A program made the translations under genes and the position numbers. Below are positions 50,932-63,479 of a DNA stretch of 64,000 nucleotides, one piece after another. Each line of letters starts with the position of its first letter. Positions within the stretch are counted from its first letter, which is position 1. The DNA is from Paralichthys olivaceus (Eukaryota > Chordata > Actinopteri > Pleuronectiformes > Paralichthyidae), in the NCBI RefSeq assembly GCF_024713975.1, contig NC_091096.1, positions 7,078,001 through 7,142,000 of the forward strand, written 5' to 3'. Under the pieces are notes generated by a model. It had not been told where the DNA came from. It was given only the letters and a program-made list of their open reading frames with translations, and ran no database searches.

Positions 50932-52496
50932 CATCTGGATAATGTCGGCAGGTTCGCTGAAGTTCAGTGCATGTCTGAAAGCAGCTAAAGAAACTTATTA
51001 TTAGACAACCGTCAAATTTTCACATCTGAGAAGCTGGAGGTTTGTTTTTTTTTTTAAATATCTTTTTAGAATATGTTTTTTAAAAGTGACTGAATCTATT
51101 TAATAGTTGCATACTGTGAGATTACTGTCAAAGCAGTTAATCAAGTGATTTTCTAATTCTAATTCTCAGCATTACATCACACATTAAAAAACAAACCCAA
51201 CTCTGCAATAGAATCACTCACCACCCAAACAAATTGACACCATACAGGATAACTTGTGTTTGACTCGTGTGTAGGTATAACAGGAGACAAGACAGACAAA
51301 GTAAATGCGAGGGCTCAGAGAGATAAGGAGACACTGGTGAGGAGCGATATGAAGGCTCCTGGCAGACTTAGCTGATACCAGAGAAAAGAGAAGATAGAAA
51401 ACAAGAACTGAGATCCTGAACAAGGTTTTTTAATGTGCAACAAGGTCACGTTGTAGACAATACTTTATCCATAAGGTGCTAAACCAGCTTTAACAGAACA
51501 ATAGACATTACTGTGTGAGCAGCGCACACACAGAACAAGTCAGCAGTCAATTTACAGTGTTTCCAGACAGGATTCATGCCTGTGAATGAGCTGGTCATTT
51601 GTATAACTGTAATGATTAGTTGATTTAGAGAAAATTAACCATTTTGACCATTAAAATATTGCAATTAGTTTTTATTTTAAAAGAAATGCCAAATTGAATA
51701 GTTTAATACAATGGAGATTTGGACTATTACGTCTGTTTTACCAAGATTTTTTGTGTTATCGCACATAAAATAAATGTAACTGAGAAAGTGTAAAAAGTAT
51801 TCTGCAAAACAATTACTCTCAGTAGTACAATTTATTGAAATAACTTCTCATGTATATGTAACAGAGTAAATGTAATGCGTTTGCAACTCACCTCTGCAGA
51901 TATCCCATAGAAATGTTAATTACTCGAATGATGTGAAAGCTTGTCTTCAAAAAGTTGTTTTCTTGTTCAGACCAATATAACAATTTTGAGTTATTGCTTC
52001 TGGTTCTTTCAAGTGCACTGACTTCCTCCTTGTGTGATGCACATTAAATAACTTCACTGAATGGAGCTGGAAAGGAATGTGCCTCTGGTTTCAAGTTATG
52101 AAATGGTTAAGTAACACTTATACTGTCATCATTATTAAACACGGTTACAAAACCCCACAAGAGCGAACACACACAAGCTTTTTTTACTAGACAAACTCTT
52201 TTATGTACACCGAAATCCTGGCTTACCAATAAATCAATAAGTGGCTCCAACGTTCATGTCACGCTCCAAACATTCGCACACACACTACTACACCAGGCCA
52301 GATGTTACCCATTGCAAACACATAGGTGGTCATCAAGTAAAGCAGTAATAGCACACACACACGCACAAACACACATACGCACACACACGCCTGTGTGATG
52401 GTTATTTGACACAGGATAGATCCTGAACAAAGTGCCAAAGTCATCCTAGTAAACCTGGGTTCAACATACCCTCATATCTTACCGATATCCAGGTGA

Positions 52497-52830
52497 ACTC
52501 AATTCAATTTTATTTGTATAGTGCTCAAGGCACTTTACATAGAAGATCAAGACCGTAACATTTTATTAATATAGAGAAACCCAACAGTTCCCACAATGAG
52601 CAGCACTTTGGCGAGTGTGGAGAGGAAAACTCCCTCAATAACAGGGAGAAACCTCTAGAAGAACCAGGCTCAATGTGGGCGGTCATCTGCCTCAACCGAT
52701 TGGGGTGAGCAAAGAAAACGGGGGAAGGAGGGGAGAGATGGGTGGAAAAGAGGGGAGAAAAGAGAGAATGATAGTGGGGAGGAGGGGGAGAGAGAGAGGC
52801 GAGAAAGACCGGGAACACTTGAGCACCATC
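52497..52830 (+). repeat. Widespread teleost interspersed repeat
   Basis: It contains ATTTTATTTGTATAGTGCTC, AAGGCACTTTACATAGAAGA, GAGAAACCCAACAGTTCCC, GAGAAACCTCTAGAAGAACC and AGGCTCAATGTGGGCGGTCA, then ACCGATTGGGGTGAG. This order is common in many fish genomes. The 50-base core at 52524-52573 recurs with one difference at 54259-54308. No family name is assigned. Confidence 0.65.
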
Positions 52831-53770
52831 AGGTATCAGATCTGACTAGTTAAAATGTAAAGAATAACAAAGAAGAATAAAGAAGTTATTGATTATCATT
52901 GATAACTCAACCCTACAATTGCAATCAGGCTGAGCCAGTCCACGAAGCTCGTCAGTGTTTTTAGCCTAAATGTCCGCTGTGATCCACCTCCAGAGCCACA
53001 TTCACGCACACACACCCCACACAAGAGAACTCGCAGATTTACCGCCCACCATGCAACCACATAAACCTTTACACAGTACAGTGACAAGGCAAAGCCTGAC
53101 CCAGCACGACAGTGAAATCTTAATCACATGCTGCCCTCTGCAAACAGGGGCCAAGAATCCATTTCTGTGACCCAGTTTGTCTCAGTGAGCCTGTACCTGG
53201 TCCAACATCCTGTAAGGTGATCCTCTGTATATCTCTTCACTGTACGAGAGACTCAAAGGAATTACAGGGAATGATTTCTGTCTCCTGTGCTCCACCAGCC
53301 ATCAAAATGACAATCAGTCACTCTTTAGATTACTTCTTCAATTGTATCCTTTTTTAAAGGGTATTACTAATGTCATTATATTTGTTAATGACTAAAGTCT
53401 GTCACCAAGACATTTGTGGACATAGAAGCTTTTGATCCAGACATTACAGTATCATCCCAAAAAAAATCCAAAACCCTCCAAAACAGATTCAGCTGTGTTG
53501 TTCAATTTCTATGACACACATTTTACTTTCTTAGTTTTGTACCTTCTTAATTGTACTTTGTATGTTTGTTTTGACTTTGTGTGATGGTTTTGACCATAGA
53601 TGACCAAAGATTGACGACCAAAAATGATGGCTCACCAAAAGTGAAGCCAAAGCGTCTTGATTGCCACCATGTGGCTGGCTTCAGTAAAAGGTTAAAGTAC
53701 AGATCAAATAATTTTTGCTCTTTGAGAATCCTCCCTCATGCTATAATACCAGGGGATACAACATAATTGA

Positions 53771-54220
<450 letters not shown>

Positions 54221-54229
54221 TAGCGTCGT

Positions 54230-54308
54230 GTATAGCGCCAAATCATAATATACATTATCTCAAGGCACTTTACATAGAAGATCAAGACCATAACATTTTA
54301 TTAATATA
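54230..54308 (+). repeat. Second copy of the 52.5-kb repeat core
   Basis: TGTATAGCGCCAAATCATAA, then a 50-base core (54259-54308) differing at one base from 52524-52573. It directly follows the ckap5 fragment and is in the same orientation as the first copy. Confidence 0.8.
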
Positions 54309-56049
54309 AAACAATTCGAAAAACTATGGAAACACAACAATAAACCAATCCTGATGTCCACATTATAAGATAAAACGTTTTTCCTGCAAGTATAACCATA
54401 TCGTTACCACTATGTTGAATCACAGACAGAATTTACATAAGCTATTCATGTTTAAAGTTCTGCATAATGATGCAATTTTTGGAAAAAAGAGTAAATCAAT
54501 TATTTATAAATGACCTCTTGTCCACCCTGTGAGAAGAGCCTGGAACATGATATGTATCAGTCAGTCGCTCAAGTATCTTGGCTGCAAAGACAGTAAACAA
54601 CATAAAATAAAGGTCCAGACTTGCCACAGCAACATAGTGTGTAGCAACATGCTGTTCCATTCCTGTTTACATTTTGAGCCCTTACTGCCTCTCACACAAT
54701 GTATGTTCAGATTGCAAGGGTTCAGGCCTTATGTCCTTAAGAGGGACATCAGGATTCAGCCTGAGAGTGCCGATGGATTAGTTTAGGGATTCCAGCCCAC
54801 TTGATGTCAGTTAACACAGTGAAGTTACTCTTCATACTAAAACTGCAGCTGTAGTTTTTTCCCCTCCTCTGACTAGTTTTTTTTCTAAATGAATCTTGGA
54901 AGCAAGTCAGGTTAAGCTAGAAATCTATACTCTGAGTAAACTGAGGATGGAAGAGTCATCAGGAAAATTGATTAGACTGGTAATTCACAAGAGCTGGGAG
55001 CTGAACTTTGATTCTGATCAACCTGTGGTGGGCCTGCCTTAGAAAAGGTTGTCTTGTGATTAAAACGCTGAAACACCTGATGACAGTTACGTCCGTAAAA
55101 TCTACTGGTGGCCACTAACACCTGCTAACATCATCACCTTAAATGTGCAGAAGACCTTCAAACGTACAAGGGATATTCAACACCTTGCCCTACATTCGAA
55201 ACAGGTATGGAAAAAAGGCCTCATCATTCCATTACTCAAGGGGTTGATATCATCAGCATCAGTGAGCCGATGGGCATGTAGCGTGGTTGTACAGAGATGT
55301 AACAATGGTGATGATTGACTTTCCAAACATTACAGAGGAAATGCTACACCCAGAGACTGGGTAAATCAGTACTGACTTCTAGTATACAGACTTATGCCCA
55401 AAATTTAAATGTACAATTTGTAACATTGGCCGATGGAGGTCTCCAAATCCCCCATAAAGATCTAGTTTAAAAATATTGTGAAGGACCAGCCAAAATGTCC
55501 TAACAATGATTGAACCAAAATTGACCCTCATAATTATAGACACACATACACACACTTGTACTTCTATCTTAGTGAAGACACCGATTGGCATAATGTATTC
55601 CTTTACCTTAACTATCCAAACTAAATGCCTAACCCTGAGTGTTAACCCTCAAACAGCCCTCTGAAGAAGTGAGGAATGTCCTCATTCTCCAAAAATGAAT
55701 TATTCTGGAGGGTCTCTGCTTCAAATTGTCCTGGCAGTGGTATAAGTACAGGAACAATCACACTCACTCACTCACACACCTGCCCAGCCATGTTTCAGCC
55801 AAATGAGCCAATAAATCCAATACAGCCAGATTAGCTCTGGTGTTCCAGATGGTGCTGCCTGATATCCGTAGTCTAGCTCTACCTCGTGAGGTCTCATCGG
55901 TGTAAGTGATGCAAGACAATGTCAATGGGTGATTCACGCTGAGCACTTCCATCTCTGGAGTCACAATGGAGCTCCTGTAGCTCCTGTGACTGTTTCCACG
56001 CGGTCCAGCTAAATAAACACAGCAGAGCTCCAGAATGGAGGATGACCGA

Positions 56050-56700
56050 GGCTGGTTTGTCTGAGTGTTTCACGGCCACTCATGAACATCAGCAGACACG
56101 CAGTCATGCCGCCGGGCCCGTGAGGTCCTGCTCCAGCTACCAGAGGAGCCACCTCCACATCTCTGAGCGGCTGCCCCGCTGCCAGCCGGCAGGAGCGCCG
56201 CGGTTGCTGCAGCGAGGAGAGGAGGGGAGGGGGCACACGAAGCTCGACCTACTTTCTTATATCAGCGTGTAAGTGCGTGTCTCACGGGATTACAAAATAA
56301 AAATGGCACGTTTGTCACTCACCTGCCCGATGAAAGAGAGCGAGGAGCCCACTTCCCTTCTCAGCTAACCGTTGGCTCGTTCCCCCGCGATGCGTGTTGT
56401 CGGAGCGTAGCGGCCGGAGGAAGGGAGGCAGAGACAACCTCTACGTGGAGCCGGAGGGAGCCGAGAGCGGGCAGCGGCGGGGAGATGAGGCGGTGCTCAC
56501 GCGCAGGTTCTTACGGGGACACCGACGGCAGCTTCTCTGAGGCAGAGACTCGCTGCTCATGGACGGATCCTGTGTTTCATAAAGACACGGGGGTCGACTT
56601 TCGTCATCACGCACCCTCACGTCCAGCCGTGACGTCAGGAGCCCGCCTCCTGTTCCACACCCCGCTGCGGCCCAGGCCAATCACGAGCGGTCCTTGAAGT
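56050..56700. promoter_or_regulatory. slc23a2: CpG-dense segment, probable slc23a2 promoter and first exon
   Basis: CpG density is high from about 56060 to 56700. A minus-strand donor (CGGGCAG then GTGAGTG) puts an exon end at 56323, and a CCAAT motif occurs on + at 56677-56681. The next gene on this strand is slc23a2, so this is the best candidate for its noncoding first exon. Reading frames over this region are GC-rich artefacts. Confidence 0.45.
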
Positions 56701-56735
56701 GACGACACGAGAAAGTGAATTAGTGAGTTTTGAGG

Positions 56736-56858
56736 TTTTGGCCTGTTTAATTTACGGTCTGTAGTTTTGACCTGTTTTATTTACGGTCTGTGGTTTTGAC
56801 CTGTTTTATTTACGGTCTGTGGTTCTGACCTGTTTTATTTACGGTCTGTGGTTTTGAT
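56736..56858. repeat. 30-bp tandem repeat, about four copies
   Basis: The unit contains TTTTGACCTGTTTTATTTAC and GGTCTGTGGT. Four copies follow one another, the first and last diverged, just outside the CpG-dense segment. Confidence 0.9.
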
Positions 56859-56959
56859 TTTAACTGGATGCGACTGGTTCGGCATTATTTCCAGAGGGTG
56901 AGGATATTGAACAGAGTGACGGAACAAGGGATGGGAAACAGATTGTCATGGAATTGATG

Positions 56960-57182
56960 GTGTCCTGTTCTATTTCTGGTTACTTAAGACTGAGAAGCTG
57001 CCATGATCCCTCACATGTGTCTCCCCCTGAGGTGTCTTCGTTTTCCCCCCTGTTAAAAGGGGTTTTGGGTAGTTTTTCCTCACTTAGTTGAGGGTTAAGA
57101 ACAGAGGATGTCGCACCTTGTTGACAAAGTGTGTTTTATGGGCTATACAAAATACAATTTTATTGATTGATTGATGAAGTTG
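56960..57182 (+). repeat. Teleost interspersed repeat fragment with ATTGATTGATTG tail
   Basis: It has GTTAAAAGGGGTTTTGGGTA, GTTTTTCCTCACTTAGTTGA, GGGTTAAGAACAGAGGATGT and GGGCTATACAAAATACAATT followed by TTATTGATTGATTGATG. This is the familiar 3' end of a widespread fish repeat. No name is assigned. Confidence 0.6.
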
Positions 57183-57739
57183 ATTAACGCTTTGTAAATA
57201 CAAACAGTCATTAAATCACTGTAATAGAGACAGACCCTATCAATGCTTAGGACATCTGGTTTTCTCCTTCCCAACACATAACATCAATAGCATAAAAACT
57301 TCTCAAAGAGAGAGAGCCTTTGTTAATCTCTGGCAGACTCTTGGTGGCTCTGTCTCTGTATTGACCTCTTTGCAAAAGTATGAAGCTTCCTACAATAAAA
57401 TATACAAGGACAGGTCTGTTGTGTGACCTTTATTTTCAGAATTCCACCACAAACTGTAACATAGTGGCGCTGTCAGGGAATGAATAAAGTTGTCTTTAAT
57501 AATAATAATCTCAGAAAGATTAGGAACATTTTTTAAGAAAGGAAAAGAAAAGACAAGATAAGACAAGCTTCGACTCATCACTAGAACTTTTTACTTCCAA
57601 ATGTCCGCACAGAAATTGCATTTTTGCACCTGCAAATTCATTGCATAAGGACTTAAAGCTGCAGCATATGAATCTCCAGAAATGCCTTTAAAACAGAATA
57701 AAAGAATGGAGCATTGAGGATCAAATAAAAGAGGTCAAT

Positions 57740-58140
57740 AGAAAAATCACAGATCATATGCTCTGCAAATTCAATTATATGGACACCTACTGGAACAGGT
57801 TGAGGTGGTCAGATTTCTTGGAGTTCACTTTGATGAATAACGTACCTGGTGTGCACATATAGATAGTCAAAAATAAATTCAAAATGATTAATAATATTAA
57901 GATGTATGTCAGGGCAAGATTGGGGAGCTAGCAGAACAGCAGTGTTAAATATTAATAATATTTATCTTATGAGAGCAGCTCTAGATTATGGGTATGGATG
58001 GGTCTGCTGCAGAAACCAATTTTTTTTGTCAATTTTGTTTGTTGACAATACACTTCTCCACACTCCCGCTCAGAAGATGGCAGTAATGCACCTATAAACT
58101 GGTTTTCCAACTGCCAATAAACACCAGAAGAAGAAGAAAA
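57740..58140 (+). mobile_element. Degenerate LINE remnant, I-like clade, 3' end
   Basis: Shifted + frames give EVVRFLGVHFDE, a WCAHI word and then GQDWGASRTAVL followed by ALDYGYG. These resemble the region after the RT domain of I-like fish LINEs (FLGVWFDE..., REWGASR..., SVLDYG). It ends with AGATGGCAGTAATGCACCTA, CTGCCAATAAACACCAGAAG and an AAGAAG-rich tail, a common LINE-type 3' end in fish. Stops and frameshifts are frequent. Confidence 0.6.
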
Positions 58141-58318
58141 AAGAAAAAGGAAAAGAAGAGAAGGAGGAAGAGGAGGAAGAAAACTGAAAGTGTTTTGAAC
58201 AAAAATAATTGTTGCCCACCATCGCAGAAGCAGATACGAAGAAGAAGAAGACTTTTGACATCTATTGGATTCCAAACTGCAGATTCAGGAATACACGCCC
58301 ACAGTCTGCAAGTTGGCA

Positions 58319-59536
58319 ATGGAATCAAGAAGAGAGACGCCACTGACCCCACCCTCACCACAAGGATGCAAAATCCGATTTGGCCCCGCCTGCAATGCTG
58401 ATGTGTTCGCAGAATTGTTCTCCTTACTCCGAGTAAATATACCTACAACGCCACTTCAGCCATCTATCCTCCATAACCTGGACATACCACCATTCTCCAA
58501 GGATGTGATGCAACAGCACAAATGGAGCCTGGATGGACTTGTGGTTGCCACCTATATCTGCAATCTGAGAGTGCAAGAGCCTGTGATGAGACGCCAACAG
58601 GTCATCCTTGAGATCATGGCTCCTTCCTTGCCAGAGTTACAAATTTTCCCTCAGGCAGAGGCAGTGGCAGAGCTCGATGCACTTCTTGCAGACACAGATG
58701 TTCTGCGCGGTCAGGATTGGTTTATGAACGGCGTGCGTGATCTCATACGGCTGACTCCAGATGGTGCTGGAGGCGACCACGTGTATCGACGCTGGGCTCA
58801 AGACGCACACTCCTGGTGTCCCGAAGTTACGCTTGCACAAAAATTAGAGTACCTAGTAGCGATTGCAAAAAATGCAGGCGACTGCCAGCGAAACCAATGC
58901 CTGTACCCAGTACTCTCGACTACCCTATCATTCGCACTGCATGGACAGATAGCACAAACAAGCCTGGACCAGATTGTCACTGATCTACAGCGCACAACAC
59001 CACATATCGCAGAGGCGATTACCAGTGTTGATTTTACAACCACTTGGCATTATTTTGGTCACCTTTTGGATGATGGTAACATAGCTGCAGTTATGGCTCG
59101 GTTATTGAGTTTCACTCATGGGACATACTGCAGATTAAGAATGTTAATGGCTAAAACAACTGGATCTTTGATTGGACACCTGGATTTTATTGCTAAAGCA
59201 GTCCATGATCATCCTGACTTCCCTTGGCACTTAACCATGCGTCTCTTTCCTAAGGAGTGGGACAACGCTGTGCATGCATTCAAGGTGGTTGGAGGCAATC
59301 CATTCTTTGGCTTTGTGTATGAAGACAAGTTACTAAATTGCAGAATCAAGAGAGTTGCCTGGCTGTGCGGACATCTTCTGTTCGCCATGGGAGACAACAG
59401 CTTTGGGGATTTTCGAGGAATGATTTCGGAGGACAGAGTCTACAAGAAGAAAGTGCAAGGGCTCATCGACACCTATAGAATCACGCAGAACCGGGACACA
59501 TCTCCAATCAAGATCTTGAGAGGAAACAGCACATGA
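58319..59536 (+). CDS. Uninterrupted 405-codon reading frame, unknown family; possible endogenous RNA-virus nucleoprotein-like gene
   Basis: The frame opens before the first ATG (58319) and runs without a stop to TGA at 59534-59536, in a region otherwise full of decayed repeats. The predicted 405-aa protein is mainly helical and globular in look, with no signal peptide, no membrane segment and no zinc-knuckle, RT, integrase or transposase motif. Residues of note: a Pro-rich N-terminus (8-14); WSLDGLVVATYIC 69-81; an Ala/Leu-rich acidic stretch 112-128; a dense conserved-looking core 240-360 with HYFGHLL, ARLLSFTHG, AVHDHPDFPWHL and NPFFGF. I recognise no cellular family. Length, single-exon structure and LINE-flanked setting would fit a nucleoprotein gene captured from a negative-strand RNA virus, but this is inference, not a match. 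No promoter or poly(A) signal is obvious. It could instead be a retrocopy or an unusual transposon ORF. Confidence 0.55.
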   Translation: MESRRETPLTPPSPQGCKIRFGPACNADVFAELFSLLRVNIPTTPLQPSILHNLDIPPFSKDVMQQHKWSLDGLVVATYICNLRVQEPVMRRQQVILEIMAPSLPELQIFPQAEAVAELDALLADTDVLRGQDWFMNGVRDLIRLTPDGAGGDHVYRRWAQDAHSWCPEVTLAQKLEYLVAIAKNAGDCQRNQCLYPVLSTTLSFALHGQIAQTSLDQIVTDLQRTTPHIAEAITSVDFTTTWHYFGHLLDDGNIAAVMARLLSFTHGTYCRLRMLMAKTTGSLIGHLDFIAKAVHDHPDFPWHLTMRLFPKEWDNAVHAFKVVGGNPFFGFVYEDKLLNCRIKRVAWLCGHLLFAMGDNSFGDFRGMISEDRVYKKKVQGLIDTYRITQNRDTSPIKILRGNST

Positions 59537-59599
59537 AGACCATAATTGGCGAGTGCTATATAACTCCACAGCATGTAAGGGTACCCTCATCCATAATCA

Positions 59600-60045
59600 C
59601 CTGCAGAAGAGGAAGATGCTCTCACCTGCACCAAACCTTGGCAGCACATCACCCCTACCCTCAAACATCTGCGCTGGCTCCCCATCCTCACCTACAAATC
59701 TCTGCATGCACTTGCCCCTCAGTATTTAACCGACCTCCTTCATGTTCACCACCCCTCACGGAACCTGCTGTCTGCTGACCTGGGTCTCCTCACCATCCCC
59801 CGCACAAGTAGGCGCACCTTTGGGAGCAGGGCCTTCAGTGTGACGGCTCCCACTCTGTGGAACTCTCTCACACTGACTCTGCGCCAAGCACAAACACTGG
59901 ACTGTTTGAAATCTATGTTGAAGAGGCACTTGTGGTTGTCTTTGTCTGTTGGTGTTTTCTATTGTTGTTATTGTAAAGTGCCTTGGGTGTCCTGAAAGGC
60001 ACTATATAAATCTAATATATTATTATTTTTTATTATTATGTGAAG
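59600..60045 (+). mobile_element. 3' end of an L2-like LINE
   Basis: The + translation gives LRWLPILTYKSLHALAPQYL, TDLLHVHHPSRNLLSAD, RTFGSRAFSVTAPTLWNSL and LKRHLWL, the hallmark C-terminus of L2-type fish LINEs. It then ends in TAAAGTGCCTTGGGTGTCC, AAGGCACTATATAAATC and a TTATTATTATTT microsatellite-like tail. Only the C-terminal part is present (5' truncated), about 60 bases after the 405-codon frame. Confidence 0.8.
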
Positions 60046-61204
60046 ATTACTCTCACTGCTAAAAAGCTCACTATAATCCCACTGACACCTTACACTGGTG
60101 CTTTGAAAACTTGGACACTCTCCTTCCACAAGCAAATAGCAGCTGAAGATCCAATATACTCACTTATATTCTTCACTTATAACAAATGCATGGTTTAAAA
60201 ATATAATTGAATGTAATAAAAGCCTCTCCTTGCATGAACCCTGTCTGTATTTTTTTATTCCCCACCTTCTAAAATATCCAACTTCAGTGTCTTTCTCATT
60301 ACCTGTAGGCTTAAATATTCCACAACACTGCCATCTGATGGGTGTTTGGCTGCACTGCCTTCATCTGAGTGCATTACTGAATGCACCAATGATCCTGGTG
60401 TAACCTGGCTGGCACTAGGTTGCACTCCAAAGACAAATCAGCAAGCAGGTGGAAAGTAACTGCATTTTGAGATATGTGTAGAGGGACAGTCATCGGTAGG
60501 AACACAGTGACGATGGATGTTTTACCAGTGCACAGTGTTTGATCACTTCACGTTTGATTATGAGGTGCAATAGATAGATAATCAAGACTGCATTCGGTAA
60601 TGAACCCAAGTAAAAGTCAAAGTGTTATCAGTGTATCATGATAGACAACTAATTCACTGTTGTAGCTGATCCATGTGCAGCTGCTTTTAGCTATACAGTG
60701 TGGTATTTTAGTTCAGTGGTTCCAAGCCTGGGGGTCGGGTCCCTCCAAAGATACACAAGATAAAAAAATAAAAAGTTCTGCTCCCCATGTTTTGTCTCTT
60801 CGGGCCTCACTCTTATTTAAACAAAATCATCTGAAAGAGGAGAGATGTCGCTTTGGTGAAACTAACCACTCAGACAGCTGAAATATGGCAAGAGTTGACG
60901 AGTTGTATTTAGAAAGCAAATAACTATACTGTAGCTGTCAAATACACGTAGACGAGTATTGAGTAGGGTATTTTCAGCTGAATGTATAAGTATGAATTTA
61001 ATCTGATGCAGTACAAGTAAATATCAAATTCCACACTTACAGACAAACCCAACCTATTTGAGTGTTTTTAGTTTGGGTTGTGCTCTTGTCCTACTGATGA
61101 GCATTACTCTTGTTGGTTCACTTACTCTTTGTTCACCGACAGTTATGCTGCTTTATCATGTGAGTGCAGGAGGGAAGTAGTGAAGGGACACAAAAAGTAG
61201 AGGT
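60046..61204. other. Gene-free interval before kcnip3 3' end
   Basis: No gene is seen. A fragment at about 60711-60790 (AGTGGTTCCAAGCCTGGGGG and TCGGGTCCCTCCAAAG) resembles a common fish repeat start. The rest is AT-rich and unremarkable. Confidence 0.5.
60711..60900 (+). repeat. Candidate teleost interspersed repeat fragment
   Basis: CAGTGGTTCCAAGCCTGGGG, GTCGGGTCCCTCCAAAG and the later AAGTTCTGCTCC follow the order of a widespread fish repeat. Limits are uncertain. Confidence 0.4.
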
Positions 61205-62234
61205 CGCAGCTTTCAACAGCATCTTTAATGAACTGACATCACAAAGGTCTTACTGTACTGTACATAATACTGTGGCACTTAAAGTCAGCATGCTCATAGA
61301 TACCCAGGAACCAAGATAAAGCCTTCATTCAGCAGAAAAGAACACACTCTAACAGTCCTTTTTTATCTTTACTGTATCGCACAGACTCACTTTACTTCGT
61401 CTGACCAGCTAAACAAAATTATACAAAATACAAAAAAAGAGAAATCTTTGAATAACGCATTTAAATTCTGTGAAGAACTGCCACTAAACACAATGGTAAA
61501 CTGATTAACACAGAGATTTGCAGTTCTGGTCCTATTCCATCAGCCACTGCAGTACAGAGGAGACCAATACAATGTAGGATATATAACTATTCACTATACA
61601 TATATACATACACACTGGTTTCCATCAGTGGTATATCAGGTGCAGGTATTTACAGTGCCTTCATTTCAGGCACATATAATACATAGTCATAAAATTGTAG
61701 TGCAAGCTAATTCCACATCACATATTTGAAGACAAACATGCTTTTAATTCATTCCTTTTTTTTGTCTGCTGTGTTTTTTTTCCGGTGCTTCTCTATGTTC
61801 ACTTCATCCAGTGTAACAACTCAAGCGTATCTGTGTGAGTGTGTTTGACAGAGGAACAATTTGTGTGTGTGTGTCTGTGTGTGTGTGTGTGTGTGTCAGA
61901 GATATAGACAAGGTGTGGCGGTGATAAGCTTGTGTTCTTGTCTTTCTCTTCCCCCCTTGTTTGGTTGTTGATCTTTTTTGGGAACTCAAAAAATCCACTA
62001 AATAGAAGAAAATTTGACCCAGGTAGCTCTTCTTCAGTCTCTAACAGTCCTTTTCATCCAGACGCAGGTGCAAGATACAACTAAAAGAGCGTGGCGAGAA
62101 ATAGAGGACACTTCTAGTTTTCAGAACCTACATCATGCACCAGGATGTTGTGCGATTGTGAAGAGTTTTGATGTGTGTGAGTGGGCTGTGTTTGTGTGCC
62201 AGTAGTGGACGAGGGCGAATTGAGAAGTGATTCC
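61205..62234 (-). other. kcnip3: Probable kcnip3 3'UTR
   Basis: About 1 kb of noncoding sequence follows the kcnip3 stop. A minus-strand ATTAAA (TTTAAT on + at 61224-61229) is a plausible poly(A) signal. It includes a (TG)n tract at about 61861-61898. Confidence 0.45.
61861..61898. repeat. (TG)n microsatellite
   Basis: TG run with one TCTG interruption inside the probable kcnip3 3'UTR. Confidence 0.9.
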
Positions 62235-63479
62235 TCATATCACATTCTCAAAGAGCTGCATGGAGTTCATGATGTTCTCGTCCTGAAGAAAAGACAGATA
62301 AAAACATTTGTCACCAGAAATGTGGGGTAAACAAATTTCAGATTGGTTTATGGACTTGTGTTTTCATCGTGTGGCCAAAATGACAATGTTGTTTCCAGTC
62401 AACTCATATGAAATGAGAGGGTTTTAATATGTTAAATATATTATGCTTGGATCTAACACAGTGAGCCTATTAAAACTTGTTTTCATGTATTTTGCGACAA
62501 AAGTGATTGATTCAATATCAGCAATTTGAAGTTTTCCATATTTTATTCTTAGAAATTAGACAAATAGATAAAACAGGTAAATGTAGCAGGTAAATAATGA
62601 TGACTTAATACACATCTACGCTGTATCAATTACTTCTAAATGCTAAGAAAGCCTTGTGTGAAGTGAATCAATCTGATTAACAGTGTCCATCTTTTTTCTG
62701 CACTTTTTAATAAAGCAGTCTGTAAAGTGTGTTGATTCAAACATATGCCAGCAAACCTGAGTACATTCAAAATGTTTGTTATTTGAATATAGCACACTAC
62801 TAAACATTTTGGTGGAACAATTGCAAAAATAGGAGTGTGTGGAAGGAGAACATGCAAACATCATTATTATTTTCAGTGAGTCACCTTCTGACAGGTCTCA
62901 ATGAACTCTTCAATGGTCACTACACCATCTCTATTTTTGTCCATTTTCTGTGGGGGAAAAGAAAAAACCCACAAAAACATAAAGAAAAGACTTAGTAAGA
63001 GCGTTTTCAGACAAGTTGTAATGTTTCTTTGATGAGAGACCAAACAGAGGCCACGTAGCACTGCACACTTGTGTGTTTTTTATTTGTCAACCTGGAAGAA
63101 CTTGTCCACATGTTCGGAAGGCGCTTCATCTCGCACACAGGGGTAGGTGTATCTCCCCATCATATCATAGATTGATTGCATAATCGCCAGCATCTCCTGC
63201 AGAGAAGACGACAGAAGCAAAGTGAAACAAGTTATTTATTGTTATTCAAATTATGTGATAAGATTTTAAAAGTGCAAAGCTCTGAGATTTAATTCAGTAC
63301 CTCTTTGGTGATGTAGCCGTCCTTATTAATGTCGTAGAGGTTAAAGGCCCAGTTCAGCTTCTCAGTGACGGAACCTCGGAGCAACACTGACAGGCCGATG
63401 ACAAAGTCCTCAAAGTGGATAGAACCGTTTCTGTCGATGTCAAACGCGTTGAACAGGAAGTGAGCGTAGGTGGTTGCGT
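62235..63479 (-). CDS. kcnip3: Kv channel-interacting protein 3 (calsenilin/DREAM type), C-terminal four exons; continues off right edge
   Basis: Exons in order: 63479-63301, 63196-63092, 62947-62885, 62282-62235; phases join and the frame ends at TGA 62237-62235. The 131 residues visible hold three EF hands: [24 protein letters not shown] and [12 protein letters not shown], all with the expected calcium-ligand spacing. The words [34 protein letters not shown] and [18 protein letters not shown] are KChIP family signatures. MLAIM, MMGR and the DEAP/EHV context favour KCNIP3 over KCNIP1, 2 and 4; paralogues are close, so the family is certain and the member likely. KChIPs bind calcium and Kv4 channel N-termini; KCNIP3 also acts as the DREAM repressor and binds presenilin. 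The donor after 63092 is GTTGAC, a weaker match than usual. The first visible codon is split: the preceding exon, outside the window, supplies its first base. Confidence 0.92.

Noticed and set aside
54529-54786. 85-codon frame after the second repeat core
   Set aside because: No recognisable domain; probably chance in unconstrained sequence.
58265-58318. Longer version of the orphan frame with 18 more residues
   Set aside because: The extended frame begins at a TTG; the first ATG is at 58319.
57967-58361. Minus-strand frames rich in Phe/Ser/Leu near 58.1 kb
   Set aside because: They read the AAGAAG-rich LINE tail in reverse.
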